A stretch of DNA of 64,000 nucleotides from Microbispora sp. H13382 (GTDB lineage: Bacteria > Actinomycetota > Actinomycetes > Streptosporangiales > Streptosporangiaceae), in NCBI RefSeq assembly GCF_014161445.1, contig NZ_JABBXA010000001.1, positions 1 through 64,000 of the forward strand, given 5' to 3'. The position numbers and the translations under genes are program-made. The notes beneath the pieces were generated by a model. That model was not told the DNA's origin. It did no database searches and was given only the letters and a program-made list of their open reading frames with translations. Below, piece by piece: positions 8,841-17,316 of the stretch (positions are counted from its first letter, which is position 1; each line of letters opens with the position of its first letter).

Positions 8841-9962
8841 TCAGCGGCGGACCGCCTCCGCGATCGCCTTCAGCCGGGCCGCGGAGGCGAGGCCGCCGTG
8901 GTACCAGTGGATCTCGGCGGCGCCGGCCGCCGTGTAGGCCTCGGCCAGGAACGACAGCGCCGCGCCGTCCGCCGGGCGCGGGGGCAGGGCCAGCACGTAC
9001 GCGCCCACGCGGGGGCCGAGCCGGCCCAGGGCGCGCAGCCCGGCCTCGTCCACCTCGGGGGCGTTCCAGCAGTTGCCGACGAGCAGGTCGACGTCCACCC
9101 CTTGGGGGACGGTCGCGAACGGGCCGGTCGCCCACGGGTCGGCGTTGGCGTGCAGGGCGATCTTCAGGTCCGGCCGGATCGCCCGGGCCTGCGCCAGCAG
9201 CAGGTCGCGCAGTTCGCCGGCCAGACCGGTGCGCAGGTCGCGCATCGGGTCCGCGAGGTCGCCGAGCGCGTCCTCCACCGAGCCGGGCGCGCCGTCGACG
9301 CCCGCCCGCACCCGCGCGCGGACCTCGGCGACGTCCATCCCGGCCGTCTCGTAGCGGCGTACGCAGGCCGCGCAGAAGCACAGCGACAGCAGCGCGATCT
9401 GGGCGGGCGACCAGTCGGCGCCGTCGGTCTTCTCATGGTGGCCGCCGTGGCGGAAGCCGAGGGCGCCGCACGCCTCCAGGATCAGCGCGTCGGGGTCGCC
9501 GATCTCGACGATCTCGTGGACCAGCGTGCGGCAGTAGTCGCGCACGTCGGCCGCCGCCGGGCACAGCGCGTACGGGTAGGTCTCGCCGAAGGCGTTGGTG
9601 ACGACCAGGTCGGGGTTGGCCGAGCCGAGCAGCGTGTTGTGGGTCAGCACGGTCCACGCCTGGACCGGCAGCCCGGCGGCGCGCAGGGCGTCCCTGGCCT
9701 CCCCGAACGGATCGTCCGAGTCCACCCACGACGGCGTGCCGGGCACGAGCCGGTTGCCCTTCCACGCCTCCTCGCGTACGGGGACGTAGCAGGCCGCGTG
9801 CCGGGCGTCGACCAGCCGGTGGGCCGGATGGGCGGGGGTCGCGGCGCGGGTCGTGTGGTAGGACGCGGCGAGCGCCACCGCGTCGACGCCGAGCGCCTTG
9901 AGGCGCGCGGCGGCGCCGGGGTCGCCGACGATGTCCCAGGGGTAGGCGTAGATGACGTTCAC
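8841..9962 (-). CDS. Unrecognised protein in uronate operon
   Basis: A 373-residue protein that I do not recognise. Its alternating beta/alpha pattern, with VNVIYAYPWD at the start, repeated ALG/VDAVALAA segments and a late IHWYHGG, suggests a TIM-barrel hydrolase- or isomerase-like fold. It holds several histidines and acidic residues (ALILEACGALGFRHGGHHEK) and a CFCAACVRRY cysteine motif. It has no signal peptide, so it is probably cytoplasmic. The GTG start at 9962 overlaps the stop of glucarate dehydratase as GTGA. It is therefore translationally coupled as the third gene of a kdgD-gudD operon and probably acts on uronates, aldarates or pectin-derived oligomers. Confidence 0.6.
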   Translation of the reverse strand: MNVIYAYPWDIVGDPGAAARLKALGVDAVALAASYHTTRAATPAHPAHRLVDARHAACYVPVREEAWKGNRLVPGTPSWVDSDDPFGEARDALRAAGLPVQAWTVLTHNTLLGSANPDLVVTNAFGETYPYALCPAAADVRDYCRTLVHEIVEIGDPDALILEACGALGFRHGGHHEKTDGADWSPAQIALLSLCFCAACVRRYETAGMDVAEVRARVRAGVDGAPGSVEDALGDLADPMRDLRTGLAGELRDLLLAQARAIRPDLKIALHANADPWATGPFATVPQGVDVDLLVGNCWNAPEVDEAGLRALGRLGPRVGAYVLALPPRPADGAALSFLAEAYTAAGAAEIHWYHGGLASAARLKAIAEAVRR

Positions 9963-11233
9963 CAGCGTGGCCTCCGGGCGGAGAAGGACGGGTCGACGGA
10001 CCGCATGTACGTCGTGTCGTCGCGGGAGCGGACCCCGCACTTCTCATACTGCTCGTTCATGATTGCGAGGGCGTCGCGGTCGAGCTCCACCCCGAGCCCC
10101 GGGCCGTCCGGCACCGGGACCGCGCCGTCGACGAACCGCAGCGCGCCCTTACCGCCCGAAGACGGGACGACCACGTCCTGGCCGTCCTGCCAGGGGGTGT
10201 GGGTGTCGCAGGCGTGGGTGACCGCCGGGGTGGCGGCGGCCAGGTGCGTCATGGCGGCGAGGCTGATCCCGAGGTGGGAGTTGGAGTGCATGGACAGCTC
10301 GATGCCGAAGGTCTCGCACAGCGTGGCGATGTGCGCAGAGCGCACCAGACCGCCCCAGTAGTGGTGGTCGGTCAGCAGCACCCCGATGGCTCCCTGGCGT
10401 ACGGCCGGAGGGATGTGCTCGGGGGTGACCACGCACATGTTCGTGGCGAGCGGCATCGGCACCTCGGCGGCGACCCGCGCCATGCCCTCGATGCCCTCGG
10501 TGGGGTCCTCCAGGTATTCGAGCACGCCGTCGAGCTCGCGGCCGACCCGGATGGAGGTCTCCACGCTCCAGACGGCGTTGGGGTCGAGGCGCAGCGGATG
10601 CTCCGGGAACGCCGCACGCAGCGCGCGGATCGCCTCGACCTCCTGCTCGGGCGGGAACACGCCGCCCTTGAGCTTGATCGAGCGGAAGCCGTACGCGCCG
10701 ATCAGCAGGCGGGCCTGCTCGACCACCCCCTCGGGGTCGAGGGCGGCGCCGAAGCAGTCGTCCGGCGCGCCCGGATGACCGGCCCACTTGTAGAAGAGGT
10801 AGGCGCTGTACGGCACGGCGTCGCGCACCCGGCCGCCGAGCAGGTCCACGACGGGCCGGCCCGCCGCCTTGCCGCGGATGTCGAGGCAGGCGACCTCGAA
10901 GGGGGAGAAGATCCGGTCGACGGTCTTGGCCCGCGAGGAGGTGCCGGTCAGGCCGTGCAGGTCGGTGACGACGTCGGCCCCGACGAGGCCGGCCACGGTG
11001 GCGTACATCGCGTTGCCGCCGTAGACGTCGTGGCCGATCAGCGCCTCGGCGGCGGCCCGCACCCGGACGAGGTGGTCGAGGTCGCCATAGGTCTCCCCGA
11101 GACCGGTCAGCCCTTCGTCGGTGACGACCTCGACGATCGTGCGCAGCGCCCACGGCTCGTGGACGCCGGCGGCGTTGAGCAGCGGCGGATCGCGGAAGGC
11201 GACCGGCGTGACGTTGATCTCGCGGATCCTCAT
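9959..11233 (-). CDS. gudD: Glucarate dehydratase (enolase superfamily)
   Basis: Dehydrates D-glucarate to 5-dehydro-4-deoxyglucarate in oxidative uronate breakdown. The 424-residue protein is full length for the GudD subgroup. It shows the KLKGG lysine pair region (IKLKGGVFPP), a metal-ligand run in RLDPNAVWS, EDPTEG and LATNMCV, the DHHYWGG loop and the catalytic His region MHSNSHLGIS. Its ATG at 11233 overlaps the stop of the upstream kdgD as ATGA, and its own stop overlaps the next gene, so the three form one tightly coupled operon. It supplies the substrate for that KdgD. Confidence 0.92.
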   Translation of the reverse strand: MRIREINVTPVAFRDPPLLNAAGVHEPWALRTIVEVVTDEGLTGLGETYGDLDHLVRVRAAAEALIGHDVYGGNAMYATVAGLVGADVVTDLHGLTGTSSRAKTVDRIFSPFEVACLDIRGKAAGRPVVDLLGGRVRDAVPYSAYLFYKWAGHPGAPDDCFGAALDPEGVVEQARLLIGAYGFRSIKLKGGVFPPEQEVEAIRALRAAFPEHPLRLDPNAVWSVETSIRVGRELDGVLEYLEDPTEGIEGMARVAAEVPMPLATNMCVVTPEHIPPAVRQGAIGVLLTDHHYWGGLVRSAHIATLCETFGIELSMHSNSHLGISLAAMTHLAAATPAVTHACDTHTPWQDGQDVVVPSSGGKGALRFVDGAVPVPDGPGLGVELDRDALAIMNEQYEKCGVRSRDDTTYMRSVDPSFSARRPRW

Positions 11234-12132
11234 CCCACCAGCTCCAGCCCGGTCGCGATGAGCTTGTCCAGCCGGGCGACGTGCTCGGGGGCCGCGTCGA
11301 CGAGCGGTGGCCGGACCCGGCCCACGTCGAGGCCGCGCAGGGCGACGCCCGCCTTGACGAGCGAGACGGCGTAGCCGGGCACGAGGTCGCGCAGCTCGAC
11401 CAGGGGCCGGTAGAAGCCGCCGAGCAGGCGCCGCACCAGCTCGTCGTCCCCGGCGGTCACGGCCTTGTGGAAGGCCAGAGCCACCTCGGGCAGGAAGCAG
11501 AACACGGCGGAGGAGTACAGGCTGACGCCGATGCCCCGGTAGGCGGCCACGGTCATCTCGGCCGTCGGCAGCCCGTTGAAGAACGTGAAGTCGCGGTCGG
11601 TCGCCTCCCGGACGGCGAGGACGATCCGCTGCATGGCGTCGATGTCGCCGAGGCCGTCCTTGAACCCGGCGACGTTGGGGATCTCGGTCAGCGCCGCCGC
11701 GGCGGCGGCCGTGAAACGGGCGTTGGCCCGCTGGTAGACGATGATCGGCAGGTCGGTGGCGGCCGCGACCTCGCGGACGTAGCGCACCAGCCCTTCCGCG
11801 GGCGCGCTGACCAGGTACGGCGGCAGCAGCAGCAGGCCGTCCGCGCCCGCCTCCGCGGCCCTGCGCGCGCACTCGCGGGCGAACGGGAGCGCGCCGCCGG
11901 CGCCGCCCAGGACGGGAACCCCCCCGGCCGCCGACTCGACGGCGATCCGCACCACCCGCGCGTACTCGTCGATGCCCAGCGCGTTGAACTCGCCCGTGCC
12001 GCAGGCGGCGAACACCCCGCCCGCACCCTCGGCGACACCGCGCGTCACGTGCGTGGCCAGCACGTCCTCGGCCAGCTCACCGTCCGCGCCGAACGGTGTG
12101 ACCGGAAAGAAGAGAACGCCGTCGAGCTGCAT
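11230..12132 (-). CDS. kdgD: 5-dehydro-4-deoxyglucarate dehydratase 1
   Basis: DapA-superfamily enzyme that dehydrates and decarboxylates 5-dehydro-4-deoxyglucarate to 2,5-dioxopentanoate. The 300-residue product has GTGEF in place of the DapA GTTGE, the Tyr in IIVYQRANA and the Schiff-base Lys in VAGFKDGLGD. VYQR and FKDG are typical of KdgD rather than true DapA. ATG 12132 is preferred over the ATG at 12168: it has AAGGGAG upstream, and the longer version would place the operator palindrome inside the gene. It is the first gene of the kdgD-gudD-unknown operon, diverging from the udh gene. Confidence 0.9.
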   Translation of the reverse strand: MQLDGVLFFPVTPFGADGELAEDVLATHVTRGVAEGAGGVFAACGTGEFNALGIDEYARVVRIAVESAAGGVPVLGGAGGALPFARECARRAAEAGADGLLLLPPYLVSAPAEGLVRYVREVAAATDLPIIVYQRANARFTAAAAAALTEIPNVAGFKDGLGDIDAMQRIVLAVREATDRDFTFFNGLPTAEMTVAAYRGIGVSLYSSAVFCFLPEVALAFHKAVTAGDDELVRRLLGGFYRPLVELRDLVPGYAVSLVKAGVALRGLDVGRVRPPLVDAAPEHVARLDKLIATGLELVG

Positions 12133-12522
12133 CCGCCCACTCCCTTGGGTGTCCATATATATGGACAAAGTTCTTCAATATGTCCACGACGCTAGCTGTG
12201 TGATCTCGCGAAAGTCAACCGAGGCCGTCCCTCGACGGCTCGGTGGTCAGGCCGGCCCACCTGTTCACGTACTCGAACTGGCTCTGCAATTGCGTTTACT
12301 TGCCAGCAAAAACGATAAAAATTGGCAATAGTTGCGTCAAGAATCTGTCTCGGGTCAGATATGTGAATCATGCCCGTACTTGTGAACAGCTGGGAATTGC
12401 TGCGAGACTGGCGCCGTTCGCCAATGACACGGTCCGTACGCCGCGCGGACGATCACGGGGCACCGCCCACGGCGCGGGCGCCCGGGCCGCGCTTGCCGCA
12501 GGGCCGATCCGACAGGAGGCAC
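12133..12522. other. Divergent regulatory region kdgD / udh
   Basis: About 390 bp between divergent uronate genes. The kdgD side holds the palindrome and operator-like word listed separately. Near 12379-12388 there is CTTGTGAACA, the same word as at 20229-20238 in the ABC promoter. An open frame from 12370 runs into udh, but it lacks coding similarity and I treat it as leader. Confidence 0.5.
12150..12190. promoter_or_regulatory. Palindrome plus uronate-regulon operator word
   Basis: Bases 12150-12167 form an 18-bp perfect palindrome, TGTCCATATATATGGACA, 18 bp upstream of the kdgD ATG. It is followed by GGACAAAGTTC, then AATATGTCC. The same two words, ACAAAGTTC and AATATGTCC with a 3-bp gap, recur in front of the ABC importer at 20231-20259. 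A binding site for the IclR-type regulator at 24723 is the natural inference. Confidence 0.55.
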
Positions 12523-13326
12523 ATGCGAATTCTCATGACCGGCGCGGCGGGCGGCGTCGGCACCCTGCTGCGACCCCGGCTGGCCGGGGAGGGGCGCGTG
12601 CTGCGCCTGCTCGACGTCGTCCCGCTGGAGGCGGGGCCGGGTGAGGAGGCGGTGACCGCCGACATCACCGACCCGGAGGCGATGGACGCGGCCATGGACG
12701 GCGTGGACGCGGTGCTGCACCTCGGCGGCCACAGCCTCGAACAGCCGTGGGCGGACATCCTGCAGGTCAACATCAACGGCACCTACGTGGTGCTGGAGGC
12801 CGCGAGGCGGGCCGCGGTGCGCCACGTCGTGCTGGCCAGCAGCAACCACGCGGTCGGGTTCTTCCCGCGCGACGCGGGCGAGGCCCCCGACTACCTGTTC
12901 CCACGCCCGGACACCTTCTACGGCGTGAGCAAGGTGACCAAGGAGGCACTCGGCTCGCTCTACCACGACCGGTACGGCATGCACGTCACCTGCCTGCGGA
13001 TCGGCTCGTGCTTCGAGCGGCCCAGGGACGTGCGCATGCTGTCGACCTGGCTGTCGCCGGACGACTGCGCGCGGCTGGCCGAGGCGTCGCTCGCGGCGGA
13101 CGGCTTCCACGTGGTGTGGGGGGTGTCGGCCAACACGCGCCGCTGGTGGTCGCTGGAGGAGGGCCGGGCCATCGGCTACGAGCCCAAGGACGACGCGGAA
13201 ATCTACGCCGATAAGCTGATCGCCGAGCACGGCGAGCCCGATCTCGGGGAGCTGCCGCACTCGCTGGTCGGCGGGGCCTTCTGCGGCCCCCGCTACGACG
13301 TCGAGAATCTCACAGCGGGGAGCTGA
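12523..13326 (+). CDS. udh: Uronate dehydrogenase (NAD-dependent SDR)
   Basis: Extended short-chain dehydrogenase that oxidises glucuronate or galacturonate to the aldarolactone, the entry step of the oxidative uronate pathway. The 267-residue product starts MRILMTGAAGGVGTLL with the dinucleotide-binding glycines, has DVVP for NAD preference, and the YGVSK catalytic Tyr-Lys pair. Its length and the late SANTRRWWSLEEGRAIGYEPKDDAE segment match uronate dehydrogenases rather than sugar-nucleotide epimerases. ATG 12523 follows a strong ACAGGAGG. The next gene starts 2 bp after its stop. Confidence 0.88.
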   Translation: MRILMTGAAGGVGTLLRPRLAGEGRVLRLLDVVPLEAGPGEEAVTADITDPEAMDAAMDGVDAVLHLGGHSLEQPWADILQVNINGTYVVLEAARRAAVRHVVLASSNHAVGFFPRDAGEAPDYLFPRPDTFYGVSKVTKEALGSLYHDRYGMHVTCLRIGSCFERPRDVRMLSTWLSPDDCARLAEASLAADGFHVVWGVSANTRRWWSLEEGRAIGYEPKDDAEIYADKLIAEHGEPDLGELPHSLVGGAFCGPRYDVENLTAGS

Positions 13327-13327
13327 G

Positions 13328-14743
13328 GTGACTGACCAGGTGAACGACGCCGTCCAGTCGGCGGTCGAGCGGGCCGCCGCGGCGGGGCAGGCGTGGCGGG
13401 CGACGCCCCCGGCCGAGCGCGCCGCCGTGCTCGAAGGCGTCGCCGACGCCCTGCTGAAGCACGCCGAGGAGCTGTGGCCGGCCGCGGCGGAGGAGACCCG
13501 GCTGCCGGAGGCGCGGCTGCGCGGCGAGATCGCCCGTACGGCCGCGCAGTTCCGGCTGTTCGCCGACGTCCTGCGGGACGGCGGGTGGGTGGAGGCGGTG
13601 ATCGACCACCCCGACCCCGGCGCCACCCCGCCGCGTCCCGACGTGCGCCGGATGAACCACCCGCTCGGCGTCGTGGCCGTCTTCGCGGCCAGCAACTTCC
13701 CCTTCGCGTTCTCGGTGGCGGGCGGCGACACGGTGTCGGCGCTCGCGGCCGGCTGCCCGGTCGTGGTGAAGGCCCACGAGGGGCACCCCCGCACCTCCGA
13801 CCTGACCGCCTCCGTCGTACGGCAGGCCCTGCCCGACCCCGGCCTGCTCGGGCTCGTGCACGGGTTCGAGACGGGGGCCCCGCTGGTGCGGCACCCGCTC
13901 GTCACGGCGGTCGGCTTCACCGGCTCGGTCGCGGGCGGGACGGCCATCCAGAAACTGATCGACGAGCGGCCCGACCCGATCCCGTTCTACGGCGAGCTGG
14001 GCAGCGTCAACCCGGTCGTCGTGCTGCCCTCGGCCGACCCCGCCGAGGTGGCCTCGGGGTTCGCGGCGTCGCTGACGCTGGGGGTGGGGCAGTTCTGCAC
14101 CAACCCCGGCCTGGTGTTCGTCCCCGCGGACGGAGGCTTCGAGCCGGCCGTCGCCGAGGCGGTCGGCGCGACCAGCGGCGGGCCCATGCTGACCGACAAG
14201 ATCCGCGAGGGCTACCTGCGGGCGTCCGGCCGGCTGGCCGAGCGGCTCACCGTGCTGGCCGGCGGGGGCACGGTGGACGGCATCACCCCGCAGGTCTTCG
14301 CCGCCGATCTGGAGGCGTTCGCGGACGGGCTGCCCGAGCTGGCGGAGGAGTGCTTCGGCCCGTCGGCGATCGTCGTCCGCTACCGCGACCCCGGCGACCT
14401 GCCCGCCGTGCTGCGCCGGCTGCCCGGGTCGCTGACCGCGACCGTCCACGCGGCCGCGCCCGAGGAGGCCCGCGACCTCGTGCCGGTCCTGAACCGGCTG
14501 GCGGGGCGGCTCATCTGGAACGGCTGGCCCACGGGCGTCGCCGTCTGCTGGGCGATGCACCACGGCGGCCCCTGGCCCGCCTCCACCGCCCCGGCGCACA
14601 CCTCCGTCGGCGCGGCCTCGATCAGGCGCTGGACGACCCCCGTGGCGTACCAGGACTGGCCGGGGGATCTGCTGCCGCCGGAGCTGCGCGACGACAACCC
14701 CCTCGGCGTTCCGCAGCGCGTGGACGGCCGCCTGCGCGTCTGA
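13328..14743 (+). CDS. Ketoglutarate-semialdehyde dehydrogenase
   Basis: NADP-type aldehyde dehydrogenase that oxidises 2,5-dioxopentanoate, the product of KdgD, to 2-oxoglutarate. It has 471 residues. The cofactor-site segment FAASNFPFAFSVAGGDT, the catalytic Glu in YGELGSVNPVVV and the catalytic Cys in VGQFCTNPG are in the expected order, and the E-LG-S-NP and QFCT versions are typical of the KGSADH branch. GTG 13328 follows the udh stop at once, so the two are coupled. Together with gudD and kdgD it completes uronate to 2-oxoglutarate. Confidence 0.9.
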   Translation: MTDQVNDAVQSAVERAAAAGQAWRATPPAERAAVLEGVADALLKHAEELWPAAAEETRLPEARLRGEIARTAAQFRLFADVLRDGGWVEAVIDHPDPGATPPRPDVRRMNHPLGVVAVFAASNFPFAFSVAGGDTVSALAAGCPVVVKAHEGHPRTSDLTASVVRQALPDPGLLGLVHGFETGAPLVRHPLVTAVGFTGSVAGGTAIQKLIDERPDPIPFYGELGSVNPVVVLPSADPAEVASGFAASLTLGVGQFCTNPGLVFVPADGGFEPAVAEAVGATSGGPMLTDKIREGYLRASGRLAERLTVLAGGGTVDGITPQVFAADLEAFADGLPELAEECFGPSAIVVRYRDPGDLPAVLRRLPGSLTATVHAAAPEEARDLVPVLNRLAGRLIWNGWPTGVAVCWAMHHGGPWPASTAPAHTSVGAASIRRWTTPVAYQDWPGDLLPPELRDDNPLGVPQRVDGRLRV

Positions 14744-14839
14744 CGCCGCCGCACGCGTCTGCGCGCCGCTCCCGCCCGGGTTTTCCGCCGCTTCCGCTCG
14801 GGTTTCCGCGCCGCTCCCGCTTGGGGGCGGCGCGCACGC
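14744..14839. repeat. Degenerate 22-bp repeats between convergent genes
   Basis: Between the dehydrogenase and the tetR gene, three imperfect copies of a unit like CGCCGCTCCCGCCCGGGTTT occupy roughly 14761-14830. No function is evident; they may act as a two-way transcription block. Confidence 0.4.
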
Positions 14840-15469
14840 CTATCCGGGATCGAGTCCGAGGAGCCGGCCGAGGAGGGCGACCTGGTCGGCGTAGTGCCGG
14901 ACGAACTCGGGGGAGCGGGGATCGACCCCGCAGACGCCTTCGACGACGTGCGGCAGCGTCGTGGTCGCCATCGCGGCGGCCATCAGCATGACGGTGAGGC
15001 AGGCCGGGTCCACCTCGTCCGGCAGCCGGCCGGCCGCCTGCCGGGCGCGGACCTCGTCCACGTAGTCCCGCAGCCGCTCCGAGCGCGGCGCCTGGTCGGG
15101 GTCGGTCGCCGGCCCTTCGTACTCCAGGCCGCTCCATGCCAGCAGCCGGACGCCGTCCGGGTCGTGCAGCACCTCCAGCGCGTACCGGCGGAGCTGCTCG
15201 GGCAGCGGCGTGCCGGGCGTCACCAGCTCGCTCTGGCGCTCCCGCCAGCGTTCCCCGAGGGCCCGATAGAGGCCTTCCTTGCCGTCGAAGTAGTACGAGA
15301 TCAGCTGCTGGTTGACGCCGGCCCTGGCGGCGATCGCGCTGAGCCGGGCCCCCGCGTACCCGTGCGCGGCGAACTCCACCGTCGCGGCGTCCAGGATGAG
15401 CCGCCGGGTGCGGTCCGGGTCGCGCTGCCGTTCCTGGGGTTGGGGAGACCGGCGTGGCTTCGTGGGCAC
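14840..15469 (-). CDS. TetR family regulator
   Basis: A 209-residue repressor with a TetR N-terminal DNA-binding domain: ILDAATVEFAAHGYAGARLSAIAARAGVNQQLISYYFDGKEGLYRAL, about residues 24-70, with the HTH in the second half. The C-terminal ligand domain is unrelated to well-known members. It is transcribed divergently from the FAD monooxygenase gene, and the shared intergenic region contains an inverted repeat overlapping that gene's promoter. It is therefore likely a local repressor of the monooxygenase. Start GTG 15469. Confidence 0.88.
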   Translation of the reverse strand: MPTKPRRSPQPQERQRDPDRTRRLILDAATVEFAAHGYAGARLSAIAARAGVNQQLISYYFDGKEGLYRALGERWRERQSELVTPGTPLPEQLRRYALEVLHDPDGVRLLAWSGLEYEGPATDPDQAPRSERLRDYVDEVRARQAAGRLPDEVDPACLTVMLMAAAMATTTLPHVVEGVCGVDPRSPEFVRHYADQVALLGRLLGLDPG

Positions 15470-15493
15470 GCCCCGATCGTACAGCCGGCGGTC

Positions 15494-15538
15494 ATAATCA
15501 ACCGGACGATTGACACAATTTTAGGTTCGGTTGATTAT
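15494..15538 (+). promoter_or_regulatory. Promoter with TetR-type inverted repeat
   Basis: ATAATCAACCG (15494-15504) and CGGTTGATTAT (15528-15538) are perfect 11-bp inverted arms separated by 23 bp. Between and over them lies a near-consensus promoter for the monooxygenase: TTGACA (15510-15515), 17 bp, GATTAT (15533-15538). The right arm covers the -10. Binding of the divergent TetR protein would block it. Confidence 0.75.
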
Positions 15539-15597
15539 CGGAGGGGCGGGGCCGGCGTTCTGGACGACCCCGCCGGGCACAGACGGGAGCCGCAGCG

Positions 15598-17280
15598 ATG
15601 ACCGGACCGTACGACCGCAGGACCGCCGTCCTCATCGTGGGAGGAGGCATCACCGGCCTGTCCGCCGCGCTCTTCCTCACCCGTCTGGGGGTCCGGCCGA
15701 TGCTGGTCGAACGGCATCCGTCCACGGCGATCACGCCGCAGGCGCGGGCGTTCAACCCGCGCTCGATGGAGATCTACCGTGCCGCGGGCCTGGAGGAGGA
15801 GATCCGCGGGCGTCAGTCGATCCTGGCCGGTCTTCCGGAGATGATCGGCGCGGACACGCTGGCCGGGCGGGAGCGCTTCCGGGTCGACCTGCTCGCGCAC
15901 GTCCGGCCGCCCGCGGCGGTCAGCCCCGCCGACTGGGCGATGATCGACCAGGACGAGCTGGAACGCGTCGTGCGCGCCCATGCCGAGGGCGGCGGCGCGG
16001 AGGTGTGCTTCGGCACCGAGCTGGTCTCCTTCGACGCCGACGACGACGGTGTGACGGCCGTCGTCCGCGACCTCGCCACCGGCGCCGCACGCCGCGTCCG
16101 TGCCGATTATCTGGTCGCCGCCGACGGCCACCGTGCGGGCGTCCGCGACCGGCTCGGCATCGGCGCGGACCGGCCCGGACCGACCACCGACGTGTCGTAT
16201 TTCGTCTTCGACGCCGATCTGTCCGCCGTGCTGCGGGGGCGGCGCTTCCTGCTGGCCTACCTCGACCGGCCGGCGCCGGGCACGGTCCTGGTGCCGCTGC
16301 GGACGTACGGACGGTGGATGCTCGGGGTGCCCGCGCATCCGGAGCAGCCCCAGGGCGACTTCTCGGATGAGCGTTGCGCCGAGCTGGCCCGCCTCGCGAC
16401 CGGGGTGGCGGACCTCGACGTCACCCTCGTGCCCCCCGTGCCGGGGCGGCCGGGAACGGTGTCCCGCAGCACGATCGGCGGCTGGATCGCGCACCGCTTC
16501 CGGGCCGGGCGGGTGTTCTTCGCGGGCGACGCGGCCCACGTCGTGCCGCCCGCGGGTTCGTACGGCGCGAACACCGGCATCGCCGACGCGCACAACCTGG
16601 CGTGGAAACTCGCCGCCGTGCTCGCGGGCCGGGCGGGACAGGCGCTGCTGGACACCTACGAGCGGGAACGCCTTCCGGTCGCGCGGCTGACGCTGGAGAC
16701 CGCGACGCGGCACCTCGCCGGCCGCCGCACGGGAGGGGACGTCACCGGGGTCGACGACGTGACGATGATCTTCGGTTACCGGTACGACTCCGCGGCGATC
16801 ATCCCGGAGACGCCGGCCTTCGAGACACCGGCCTTCGAGACACCGGCCTTCGCGGTGCCGGCCGAGGATCCCCGCGCTCCCAGCGGGCGCCCGGGTCTGC
16901 GCGCACCGCACGTGTGGCTGGAGCGGGCGGGGACCAGGCTGTCCACGCTCGACCTGTTCACCGGCGCCTTCACGCTGCTGACTGGCCCGGACGGCGGGGA
17001 GTGGGCCGCCGCGGCCGCGCGGGAGGCCGGGCTGGACGTCCATCGGATCGGCGCCGGCCTGCGCGACCCCGAGGACCGGTTCCCCGGTGCCTACGGCATC
17101 ACGAAGACCGGCGCGGTCCTCGTCCGGCCGGACGGCTTCGTCGCCTGGCGCGCACGCGAACTGCCCGCGCTCCCGGGGCGCCTGTTACGGGATGTGCTGA
17201 CGCGCCTGCTCGGCCTGGACACCGCGCCGCCCGACCGGCCGGTCCTGCCGGCCTGGCCCGGCCCTCCGCCGCCCCGATAA
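15598..17280 (+). CDS. FAD-dependent aromatic monooxygenase (PheA/TfdB/MhpA type)
   Basis: A 560-residue class A flavin monooxygenase. It has the N-terminal FAD motif VLIVGGGITGLSAA, the middle DG-type NADPH segment LVAADGHRAGVRDRLG, and the second FAD motif VFFAGDAAHVVPPAGSYGANTGIADAHNLAWKL (GD motif), followed by a thioredoxin-like C-terminal domain ending RPDGFVAWRA. Such enzymes hydroxylate phenols or polyketide-type aromatics. Near residue 405 a 15-bp unit is repeated three times in frame, giving ETPAF x3 in the linker before the C-terminal domain. It is preceded by a TetR-controlled promoter and followed 36 bp later by a SnoaL-like gene, so a small detoxification or tailoring unit is likely. 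Confidence 0.88.
   Translation: MTGPYDRRTAVLIVGGGITGLSAALFLTRLGVRPMLVERHPSTAITPQARAFNPRSMEIYRAAGLEEEIRGRQSILAGLPEMIGADTLAGRERFRVDLLAHVRPPAAVSPADWAMIDQDELERVVRAHAEGGGAEVCFGTELVSFDADDDGVTAVVRDLATGAARRVRADYLVAADGHRAGVRDRLGIGADRPGPTTDVSYFVFDADLSAVLRGRRFLLAYLDRPAPGTVLVPLRTYGRWMLGVPAHPEQPQGDFSDERCAELARLATGVADLDVTLVPPVPGRPGTVSRSTIGGWIAHRFRAGRVFFAGDAAHVVPPAGSYGANTGIADAHNLAWKLAAVLAGRAGQALLDTYERERLPVARLTLETATRHLAGRRTGGDVTGVDDVTMIFGYRYDSAAIIPETPAFETPAFETPAFAVPAEDPRAPSGRPGLRAPHVWLERAGTRLSTLDLFTGAFTLLTGPDGGEWAAAAAREAGLDVHRIGAGLRDPEDRFPGAYGITKTGAVLVRPDGFVAWRARELPALPGRLLRDVLTRLLGLDTAPPDRPVLPAWPGPPPPR
16807..16851 (+). repeat. In-frame 15-bp tandem repeat x3
   Basis: Three copies (16807, 16822, 16837) of GAGACRCCGGCCTTC encode ETPAF repeats in the monooxygenase linker. 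The last two are identical, so this is a recent expansion and copy number may vary among strains. Confidence 0.85.
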
Positions 17281-17316
17281 CCTGGACTTCCAGGTGCGAG
17301 GATCGGGGGTCTCGCC

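Noticed and set aside
12370-12522. N-terminal extension of uronate dehydrogenase
   Set aside because: The extension has no similarity to the SDR family, and a strong ribosome site stands before ATG 12523.
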